Part shown: positions 1-4,874 of the stretch, piece by piece | Layout of the letters: every line of letters begins with the position of its first letter | Numbering within the stretch: the first letter of the stretch is position 1 | Assembly: GCA_902766655.1 (NCBI GenBank) | Contig: CACXEL010000358.1 | Coordinates: 1-7,835, forward strand | DNA from: an uncultured Lachnospiraceae bacterium | GTDB lineage: Bacteria > Bacillota > Clostridia > Lachnospirales > Lachnospiraceae | Direction of reading: 5' to 3' | DNA: 7,835 bases | The notes under the pieces: generated by a model | Databases searched by the model: none | What the model saw: only the letters and a program-made list of their open reading frames with translations | What the model was told of the DNA's origin: nothing | Program-made: the position numbers and the translations under genes

Positions 1-78
1 CAGGCGAGTGCGATTAATCATGCGGAATGCACAGGCATTCCTGCCTTCCGTGCGGACGGCTTCGTGAATAATAAGTCA

Positions 79-107
79 TTGACTGAACTTCACAAATGGG
101 TTAAAAT
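79..107 (+). promoter_or_regulatory. Sigma-A type promoter for the yicC-gmk-rpoZ operon
   Basis: A TTGACT -35 box (79-84) and a TAAAAT -10 box (102-107) are separated by 17 bases, each box one base from the housekeeping sigma consensus. The surroundings are locally AT-rich compared with the rest of the window. Transcription would start near 113-116, giving a leader of about 110 nt before yicC. It is the only near-consensus promoter I could find in the window. No experimental start site is known to me. Confidence 0.72.
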
Positions 108-134
108 ACCATGAACTGACATTAGCATTCCTGC

Positions 135-150
135 GCCCTGGTGCCAGGGC
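135..150 (+). other. Leader hairpin in the yicC 5' untranslated region
   Basis: GCCCTGG (135-141) and CCAGGGC (144-150) are perfect inverted repeats, so an RNA hairpin with a six-pair stem and four-base loop is likely shortly after the predicted transcription start. No U-run follows, so it is not an intrinsic terminator. It could protect the 5' end of the transcript or be part of a larger leader fold. Function is unknown. Confidence 0.4.
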
Positions 151-199
151 CGCCCTTCCAAAGATCCTGCACGGCAAGGCCGCGACAGGAGAGGACTTT

Positions 200-229
200 A
201 TGCAAGGCACGAAAGGAAGACTCCCATGA
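200..229 (+). CDS. Possible nine-codon leader ORF coupled to yicC
   Basis: An ATG at 200 is preceded by good Shine-Dalgarno matches (AGGAG at 187-191 and GAGGA at 191-195). It opens a frame of nine codons, read as MQGTKGRLP, ending in TGA at 227-229. That stop overlaps the yicC start codon (226-228) in an ATGA arrangement, the usual geometry of translational coupling. The peptide resembles nothing I recognise. The ribosome binding site of yicC (AGGAAG, 214-219) lies inside this frame, so ribosomes on the short ORF would pass over it. It may be a real leader peptide, or a chance ATG; an ORF this short cannot be judged from coding bias. Confidence 0.3.
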   Translation: MQGTKGRLP

Positions 230-1104
230 TCAGAAGTATGACCGGCTTCGGCCGCGCGGAAACGGTGAACGCAAAGAGAAAGCTGACGGTGGAAATGAAA
301 GCCGTCAACAACCGCTATCTCGATTTCAACATCCGTCTCCCCAGGAAGTACAATTTCCTGGAGGCCCAGGTCAGGAATGTCCTCAAGGAGTATGTCCAGC
401 GCGGCAAGGTGGACGTCTTTGTCACCGAGGAGACCTACGAGACCGGTGAAGGCGCCCTTACCTGCGATTTCGGTCTCGCCGAAGCCTATGCGGCCAGGTC
501 CCAGGAGCTGGCGGACAGGCTGCATATCGCTTTTGACCTGACTGCCTCCGATTTCCTGCGTCTGCCCGATATCTACCGGGTCCGGGAGCCGGAGACCAGT
601 GAGGAGGAGCTCTGGGCCATGCTCGAGCCGGTGGTCCGCGGGGCTGCTGAGAGCTTCAACGAGGCCAGAACGCTCGAGGGCGGGAAGCTGAAGAAGGATA
701 TCATCGCCAAACTGACCGGCATGCGGGAGAACGTCAGGGCCATCCAGGCCATGGAGCCGGAGATCATGGCGGCCTACCGCGACAAGCTCACTGCCAAGGT
801 GGAAGAGCTGCTGGGTGAGCGGACTCTCGAGGAGAGCCAGATCGCGGCGGCGGTCGTCATTTACGCCGACAAGATCAGCACGGATGAGGAGACGGTGCGG
901 CTCCTGAGCCACATTGACCAGATGATCGCCGAGTTCGACAAGGCTGAGAGCATCGGGCGCAAGCTTGATTTCCTGACCCAGGAGATGAACAGGGAGGCCA
1001 ACACGACCCTCTCCAAGGCCGGCAATCTGGCCACCTCCAACATCGGAATCGCCTTGAAGACAGATATAGAGAAGATCCGCGAGCAGATCCAGAACATTGA
1101 GTGA
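226..1104 (+). CDS. yicC: YicC/YloC family endoribonuclease
   Basis: This 292-residue protein belongs to the YicC/YloC family, cytoplasmic endoribonucleases involved in RNA turnover in E. coli and Bacillus. The family N-terminal signature MIRSMTGFGRAE opens the protein, followed by the conserved VEMKAVNNRYLD block (about residues 22-33). The C-terminal domain ends with the characteristic GRKLDFLTQEMNREANT block and a terminal EKIREQIQNIE that closely matches the end of E. coli YicC as I recall it. Full length for the family. The ATG at 226 has AGGAAG six bases upstream and gives the canonical N-terminus. It is the first gene of an operon with gmk (55-nt gap without a terminator) and rpoZ. In many Firmicutes the small remA gene sits between yicC and gmk; it is absent here. 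Family assignment is secure; biochemical role is by analogy. Confidence 0.95.
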   Translation: MIRSMTGFGRAETVNAKRKLTVEMKAVNNRYLDFNIRLPRKYNFLEAQVRNVLKEYVQRGKVDVFVTEETYETGEGALTCDFGLAEAYAARSQELADRLHIAFDLTASDFLRLPDIYRVREPETSEEELWAMLEPVVRGAAESFNEARTLEGGKLKKDIIAKLTGMRENVRAIQAMEPEIMAAYRDKLTAKVEELLGERTLEESQIAAAVVIYADKISTDEETVRLLSHIDQMIAEFDKAESIGRKLDFLTQEMNREANTTLSKAGNLATSNIGIALKTDIEKIREQIQNIE

Positions 1105-1142
1105 GCCTGCTTCACGGAGGTCGGCAATTGATTTGAACACTT

Positions 1143-1162
1143 AAGAAGGAGGTCTCTGCTTG
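1143..1162 (+). promoter_or_regulatory. Strong ribosome binding site deciding the TTG start of gmk
   Basis: AAGGAGGT at 1146-1153 is a full anti-16S match. It lies six bases before a TTG codon at 1160-1162, which begins the reading frame five codons before the conserved GILIVVSG strand. No ATG fits better in this frame upstream of the P-loop, so gmk very probably starts at TTG. A weaker start codon behind a very strong Shine-Dalgarno sequence is a common way to set moderate expression. Confidence 0.8.
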
Positions 1163-1780
1163 AAGGATCGCGGAATTTTGATTGTAGTTTCAGGTTTTTC
1201 GGGAGCAGGCAAGGGCACGATCACCCGGGAGATCATTCAGCGCAGCGGAAAATATGCGCTGTCCATCTCCGCCACGACCCGCGCGCCCCGGGAGGGCGAG
1301 CAGGAGGGGGTCCATTACTTCTACAAGACCAGGGAGGAGTTCGAGCGCATGATCGCGGACAATGAACTCCTTGAGTACGCTGTCTACCAGGGCAACTACT
1401 ACGGTACCCCCAAGGCCTATGTGCTGCAGCAGCTGGCGGAGGGAAGGGACGTCATCCTGGAGATCGAAGTCCAGGGGGCTTCCAAGATCAAAGCGCAGGT
1501 GCCGGAGTGTGTCCGCATTTTTGTGACACCGCCCACGGCGGAGGAGCTCAAGAGGCGCCTCATGGGACGCGGGACCGAGAACCAGGCGCAGATCCTGGGC
1601 CGCATGAAGCGGGCTGTGGAGGAGGCGCCCTATATGCCCCTCTATGACCACATTCTTATCAACGACGACCTGGACAAGGCCATCGAGGCATTCGAGCGGA
1701 TCGTCCAGTCAGAGCATATGAAGCAGACCTTCATCGGCGAGATCACCGATGAACTCATCGAAATCGTGAAAGGAGAGTAA
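1160..1780 (+). CDS. gmk: Guanylate kinase
   Basis: Guanylate kinase transfers a phosphate from ATP to GMP, giving GDP in the cytoplasm, an essential step toward GTP and dGTP. The 206-residue length is typical. The P-loop G-F-S-G-A-G-K-G-T occupies residues 12-20. The GMP-binding segment SATTRAPREGE (about 37-47, with R41 and R44) and the following GVHYFY carry the usual nucleotide-binding residues. The YYGTPKAYV and DVILEIEVQGA blocks of the core are present. Translation starts at TTG behind a very strong ribosome binding site. It lies 55 nt after yicC and 5 nt before rpoZ, so the three are probably one transcript. In Firmicutes guanylate kinase is a known target of (p)ppGpp, and the pairing with rpoZ is widely conserved. 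Nothing is missing from the active site by eye. Confidence 0.97.
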   Translation: MKDRGILIVVSGFSGAGKGTITREIIQRSGKYALSISATTRAPREGEQEGVHYFYKTREEFERMIADNELLEYAVYQGNYYGTPKAYVLQQLAEGRDVILEIEVQGASKIKAQVPECVRIFVTPPTAEELKRRLMGRGTENQAQILGRMKRAVEEAPYMPLYDHILINDDLDKAIEAFERIVQSEHMKQTFIGEITDELIEIVKGE

Positions 1781-1785
1781 GCACT

Positions 1786-2031
1786 ATGATGATCCATCCC
1801 TCTTATCTGGAAATGATCAACGCTGTCAACAAGGACTCCGAGGAGGATACCGTACCCGTAGTATCCAGCCGTTACTCCATCGTCATGGCCACCGCCAAGC
1901 GCGCCCGCCAGATCATCGACGGCGACGAGCCCATGGTCGATCACGACGAGAACACCAAGCCGCTTTCCATCGCTGTGGACGAGGTCTACAAGAACCAGGT
2001 CCATGTTCTTCCCGAGGATACACAGAACTGA
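1786..2031 (+). CDS. rpoZ: DNA-directed RNA polymerase omega subunit
   Basis: The omega subunit is a small protein that helps fold and hold the beta-prime subunit during RNA polymerase assembly. The 81-residue product carries the omega signature SRYSIVMATAKRARQI (residues 28-43), equivalent to the NRFELVLVAAKRARQ-type helix of other omegas. It also has the conserved KPLSIAVDEVYKNQV helix (about 59-73), with an acidic linker between them. Start is ATG 1786; a second ATG follows at once (1789), and either is possible. AGGAGAG (1771-1777), inside the end of gmk, is the ribosome binding site, so translation is probably coupled to gmk. The gene is the last of its operon, followed by an intrinsic terminator. 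Length is normal for Firmicute omegas. Confidence 0.95.
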   Translation: MMIHPSYLEMINAVNKDSEEDTVPVVSSRYSIVMATAKRARQIIDGDEPMVDHDENTKPLSIAVDEVYKNQVHVLPEDTQN

Positions 2032-2045
2032 TTTTGTATGCAAGC

Positions 2046-2089
2046 GGCATGTCATGGCTGCCTTCAGAGGGCGTATGACATGCCTTTTT
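2046..2089 (+). terminator. Rho-independent terminator after rpoZ
   Basis: GGCATGTCAT (2046-2055) pairs perfectly with ATGACATGCC (2075-2084), and five T residues follow (2085-2089). The loop of 19 bases can itself form a short stem (GCCT 2060-2063 with GGGC 2069-2072). Stem, position 14 bases past the rpoZ stop and U-run all fit an intrinsic terminator that ends the yicC-gmk-rpoZ transcript, perhaps incompletely, since no clear promoter for rimO was seen downstream. Confidence 0.85.
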
Positions 2090-2120
2090 GTGCGATAAGG
2101 CGTGCGCATCACTGACGTGG

Positions 2121-2132
2121 CCGCACGTGCGG
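2121..2132. repeat. 12-base perfect palindrome upstream of rimO
   Basis: CCGCACGTGCGG at 2121-2132 equals its own reverse complement and lies in the 129-base gap between the rpoZ terminator and rimO. It could be a binding site for a dimeric regulator. One or two 12-base palindromes are expected by chance in a window of this size, so the only support is its non-coding position. Confidence 0.2.
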
Positions 2133-2207
2133 AAATGCCGGCGCCTGTCCGTATCGAGGGGCTGGGCGCGGGCAGGCGTCCGGAGCACATCGATCATATG
2201 GAAACAC

Positions 2208-2221
2208 GGAGGAGACCTATG
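2208..2221 (+). promoter_or_regulatory. Ribosome binding site deciding the rimO start
   Basis: GGAGGAG (2208-2214) lies four bases before the ATG at 2219-2221. The open frame runs upstream to a GTG at 2102, but the 39 extra residues (arginine- and proline-rich) do not resemble a RimO N-terminus. Starting at 2219 gives the family-typical MKLLMVSLGCDKN opening. I therefore place the start at 2219. Confidence 0.85.
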
Positions 2222-3556
2222 AAACTGCTCATGGTATCCCTCGGCTGCGACAAGAACCTGGTGGATTCCGAGGAAATGCTGGGCATTCTGGCCGCGCGGG
2301 GCTATGAGATCACGGATGACGAGACGGAGGCGGAGGCCGCCGTCATCAACACCTGCTGCTTTATCGACTCGGCCAAGCAGGAGAGCATAGCCGAGATCAT
2401 AGAGATCGGGGAGCTGAAGAAGACGGCAAAGCTCAAGGTCCTGGTGGTGTCGGGCTGCATGGCCCAGCGCTACAAACAGGAAATCCTGGAGGAGATGCCC
2501 GAGGTGGACGCCATCGTCGGCACCACCGCCATCGACAAGATCGCCCAGGTCGTGGACGATGCCCTGAAGGGGCGGAAGAGCACCCTGCTCACGGACATCA
2601 GCCAGGACCCGGAGGTCCGGGAGAAGAGAGTTCTCTCGACGGGCGGGCATTACGCCTTCCTCAAGATCGCCGAGGGCTGTGACAAGTACTGTACTTATTG
2701 TATTATACCCAAGCTCCGCGGGCATTACCGCAGCGTACCCATGGAAAAGCTCCTCGCGGACGCACAGATGCTGGCGGATGAGGGGGTCAAGGAGCTGATC
2801 CTGGTCGCCCAGGAGACGACCCTTTACGGCAAGGACCTCTATGGGGAGAAATCCCTTCATATTCTCCTGCAGAAGCTCTGTCAGATCGAGGGTATCCGAT
2901 GGATCCGGATCCTCTACTGTTACCCGGAGGAAATCTATCCGGCCCTGATCGAGACCATGGCCCGGGAGAGCAAGATCTGCCATTACCTGGACCTGCCCAT
3001 CCAGCACGCTTCCGACGAGATCCTGAAAAAAATGCACAGGAGGACCACGGAGGCGGACCTGAGAGCCCTTGTGGAGAAGCTTAGACGGCGGATCCCGGAC
3101 ATCGTTCTCAGGACCACCCTGATCACGGGCTTCCCCGGCGAGACCGAGGAGGACCATGAAAAGCTCATGAGCTTCATCGAGGAGATGAAGTTCGACCGCC
3201 TGGGCGTCTTCACCTACTCCAGGGAGGAAGGCACGCCGGCGGCAGCCATGAAGCCCCAGATCCGCAAGGCGGTCAAGGAGAAACGCCGCCGCGATCTCAT
3301 GCGGGCCCAGCAGAAGATATCCCTGGCAAGAGGCAAGGGAAGGATCGGCCGGGAGCTGGACGTCATGATCGAAGGTTATATTCCCGATGAGGGCGTGTAT
3401 GAGGCGCGGACCTATGGGGATGCGCCGGGTGTGGATGGCTTTATTTTCATAGAGACGGAGCGGACGCTCATGACCGGAGACTTTGTGCGCGTGAGGGTCA
3501 CGGGAAGCTCCGAATATGATCTGGAAGGAGTGTTGATCGATGAACCTGCCCAATAA
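2219..3556 (+). CDS. rimO: Ribosomal protein S12 methylthiotransferase RimO
   Basis: RimO is a radical-SAM enzyme that adds a methylthio group to a conserved aspartate of ribosomal protein uS12, using two 4Fe-4S clusters. The 445-residue product shows the whole architecture. The N-terminal UPF0004 domain has cluster cysteines C10 (SLGCDKNLVDSE), C46 (INTCCFIDSA) and C80 (VSGCMAQRY). The radical-SAM motif C-x3-C-x2-C is at C154, C158 and C161 (EGCDKYCTYCIIPKLRG), and a C-terminal TRAM domain begins near residue 375 (RIGRELDVMIEGY). The SLGCDKN and IPKLRG forms point to RimO rather than the tRNA enzyme MiaB, which usually reads C-N and VPYTRG at these places. Its stop overlaps pgsA by 17 bases, indicating coupled translation. 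It follows the rpoZ terminator, and I could not find a convincing promoter for it. Confidence 0.95.
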   Translation: MKLLMVSLGCDKNLVDSEEMLGILAARGYEITDDETEAEAAVINTCCFIDSAKQESIAEIIEIGELKKTAKLKVLVVSGCMAQRYKQEILEEMPEVDAIVGTTAIDKIAQVVDDALKGRKSTLLTDISQDPEVREKRVLSTGGHYAFLKIAEGCDKYCTYCIIPKLRGHYRSVPMEKLLADAQMLADEGVKELILVAQETTLYGKDLYGEKSLHILLQKLCQIEGIRWIRILYCYPEEIYPALIETMARESKICHYLDLPIQHASDEILKKMHRRTTEADLRALVEKLRRRIPDIVLRTTLITGFPGETEEDHEKLMSFIEEMKFDRLGVFTYSREEGTPAAAMKPQIRKAVKEKRRRDLMRAQQKISLARGKGRIGRELDVMIEGYIPDEGVYEARTYGDAPGVDGFIFIETERTLMTGDFVRVRVTGSSEYDLEGVLIDEPAQ

Positions 3557-4082
3557 ACTGACCTGCAGCCGCATGGTCCTCATTGTTCCCTTCGTCATTT
3601 TCATGCTCTACGGAAGAGGGGAGGGCTGGTCCAAATGGGCTGCCCTGGCGATCTTCATCATCGCCAGCCTCACCGACCTCCTGGACGGGTACATCGCCAG
3701 GAAATACAAGCTGATCACGGATTTCGGCAAGTTCATGGTTCCCCTGGCCGACAAGCTCCTTGTCTGCTCGGCCATGATCTGCCTGGTGGAGATCGGCCGT
3801 CTGCCGGCCTGGATCTGCATCATCATCATTGCCCGCGAGTTCACCATCAGCGGCTTCCGGCTGATCGCCGCCGACAACGGCATCGTGATTGCCGCCAGCA
3901 TGTGGGGCAAGGTCAAGACCGTCTGCCAGATGTTCATGGTCATCTTCATGATCGCGAACTTTGAGCCCCTGCCCTTCCGCTATCTGACGACGCTGCTCAT
4001 GTACGCGGCTGCCGCCCTGACCATCATTTCCCTGGTGGATTACATGGCCAAGAACAGCCACGTGCTCTCCTCCCAGAAGTGA
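3540..4082 (+). CDS. pgsA: CDP-diacylglycerol--glycerol-3-phosphate 3-phosphatidyltransferase, with a variant active-site motif
   Basis: PgsA is an integral membrane enzyme that makes phosphatidylglycerophosphate from CDP-diacylglycerol and glycerol-3-phosphate, the committed step to phosphatidylglycerol and cardiolipin. The 180-residue protein opens with MNLPNKLTCSRM, typical of Firmicute PgsA, and has several hydrophobic segments (about 12-24, 33-45, 75-95 and C-terminal helices). The CDP-alcohol phosphotransferase signature D-x2-D-G-x2-A-R-x8-G-x3-D-x3-D is present as D46, D49, G50, A53, R54, G63 and D71. The third aspartate, expected at residue 67, is valine (GTT, 3738-3740). That aspartate normally binds metal, so activity is in question. 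The rest is well conserved (NLPNKLT, FGKF, PLADKLLV, REFTISGFRL). AAGGAG at 3525-3530 precedes the ATG, within the end of rimO. The identity as the usual rimO-linked pgsA is firm; whether it is fully active is not. Confidence 0.9.
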   Translation: MNLPNKLTCSRMVLIVPFVIFMLYGRGEGWSKWAALAIFIIASLTDLLDGYIARKYKLITDFGKFMVPLADKLLVCSAMICLVEIGRLPAWICIIIIAREFTISGFRLIAADNGIVIAASMWGKVKTVCQMFMVIFMIANFEPLPFRYLTTLLMYAAAALTIISLVDYMAKNSHVLSSQK

Positions 4083-4093
4083 GGCGGCACCCT

Positions 4094-4594
4094 ATGAGCG
4101 ATGCGAATATGTCTCTTCCGGAAAATAATGACCTGGAGACGGCCCTGGTGCATGCTCTGACCAGCCGCGGGCTCACCGTCTCCACGGTCGAGTCCTGCAC
4201 CGGCGGTATGATCGCCGCGCGCCTCGTGAATGTCCCCGGCGCTTCGGAGACATTCCAGGAAGGCTTTGTGACCTACTCCAACAAGGCCAAGGAGAGGGCT
4301 GTGGGGGTCAGTCATGAGACCCTTGAGAAATACGGCGCTGTCAGCGTCAAGACATGCCTGGAAATGGCGCTCGGCGGTGCCCGCACCGCCGGCACGGACG
4401 CCTGCATGTCCACCACCGGCATTGCCGGTCCGGGCGGCGGAACACCTGAAAAGCCGGTGGGCCTCGTCTATATCGGCGCTGTCCTTGGCGAGCAGGTCGA
4501 GGTCCGGGAGCTCCGCATCAAAGGGGACCGTCTCTTCGTGCGGACCCGGACCGCTGAAGCGGCCATGCGCCTGCTCCTGGGAATGCTGCAGTGA
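4094..4594 (+). CDS. CinA C-terminal domain protein, probable nicotinamide-nucleotide amidase (PncC-like)
   Basis: This 166-residue protein consists only of the CinA C-terminal domain. In PncC that domain hydrolyses nicotinamide mononucleotide to nicotinic acid mononucleotide and ammonia in pyridine-nucleotide recycling. Hallmarks in order are STVESCTGGMIA (about 30-41, active-site loop), EGFVTYSNKAK, GAVS, and STTGIAGPGGGTPEKPVGLVYIG. All resemble E. coli PncC closely. The N-terminal molybdopterin-binding-like domain of full-length CinA is absent, and no remnant of it precedes the gene, which abuts pgsA. I chose ATG 4094, with GAGGCGG (4082-4088) upstream; a GTG at 4079 (171 residues) and an ATG at 4109 are alternatives. 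In many Firmicutes a full-length cinA lies in this place, often before recA; here a non-coding gap and citrate synthase follow. The amidase activity is inferred from family. Confidence 0.9.
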   Translation: MSDANMSLPENNDLETALVHALTSRGLTVSTVESCTGGMIAARLVNVPGASETFQEGFVTYSNKAKERAVGVSHETLEKYGAVSVKTCLEMALGGARTAGTDACMSTTGIAGPGGGTPEKPVGLVYIGAVLGEQVEVRELRIKGDRLFVRTRTAEAAMRLLLGMLQ

Positions 4595-4755
4595 TATTTC
4601 GCCTGCGTCCTTGTGCAGGACAGACTCCCGCGCCATCGCCGGAAGAGCTTACGCGGGAGAGCGGCTGCATACTGCCGCAGGATATAAGCCGGACCTTCCC
4701 CCCGGGCATGCTGCGGCTTGCGAAGTGTATATAGATTTCGTGACACGATTTTTTT
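4595..4755 (+). other. Non-coding gap with four consecutive candidate hairpins
   Basis: The stretch after the cinA stop has no plausible gene but can form a string of stems: GTCCT/AGGAC (4607-4611 with 4617-4621), CTCCCGCG/CGCGGGAG (4625-4632 with 4652-4659), GCGGC/GCCGC (4661-4665 with 4674-4678) and AAGCCG/CGGCTT (4686-4691 with 4714-4719). An intrinsic terminator follows directly. It may be the 3' untranslated region of the rimO-pgsA-cinA transcript, or a structured leader or small RNA that ends at that terminator. I recognise no known riboswitch or T-box consensus, and I see no strong promoter within it. Confidence 0.35.
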
Positions 4756-4791
4756 ACGGCAGGCAAGGCTCACCGCCGGGCCTGCCGTTTT
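4756..4791 (+). terminator. Rho-independent terminator upstream of the Re-citrate synthase gene
   Basis: ACGGCAGGC (4756-4764) pairs perfectly with GCCTGCCGT (4780-4788), a nine-pair stem with a 15-base loop, followed by a short T-run (4788-4791). A run of seven T residues precedes the stem. It lies about 160 bases after cinA and 84 bases before the next start codon. It could end the rimO-pgsA-cinA message or act as an attenuator for the downstream genes. The short U-run makes its efficiency uncertain. Confidence 0.7.
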
Positions 4792-4874
4792 AAAATAATG
4801 ACGCGGTCCTCATTTGCCGAATGGTCGTCTCATGGTCTGCCGGCTTCCAATAGGCCGCGCGAGGAGGATTTATT

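Noticed and set aside
1..114. An open frame from the window edge ending at TGA 112-114, possible end of an upstream gene
   Set aside because: A run of 37 codons without a stop is not rare by chance. Third codon positions are only about half G/C, unlike the strongly G/C-ending genes here, the frame runs through the promoter, and the peptide is not recognisable.
76..1140. Long minus-strand open frame over yicC, and similar long minus-strand frames over rimO (1913-3604), the citrate synthase gene (4830-5693, 5766-6296) and icd (6314-6883)
   Set aside because: They mirror strongly conserved + strand genes, have low-complexity Leu/Gly/Asp/His/Val-rich composition typical of the complement of GC-rich codons, and show no recognisable domain.
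2102..2218. N-terminal extension of RimO from a GTG at 2102
   Set aside because: The 39 added residues are unlike any RimO N-terminus, while ATG 2219 has a GGAGGAG ribosome binding site and gives the conserved start.
4718..4736. TTGCGA plus TATATAGAT as a promoter for the citrate synthase gene
   Set aside because: The two elements are only a few bases apart instead of about 17, no other -35 fits, and the terminator lies immediately downstream.
4314..4793. 159-codon + strand frame overlapping the end of cinA and the gap
   Set aside because: It is mostly a shifted reading of cinA, rich in Ser/Arg/Pro/Ala, then runs through hairpins into the terminator. No ribosome binding site or recognisable domain supports it.
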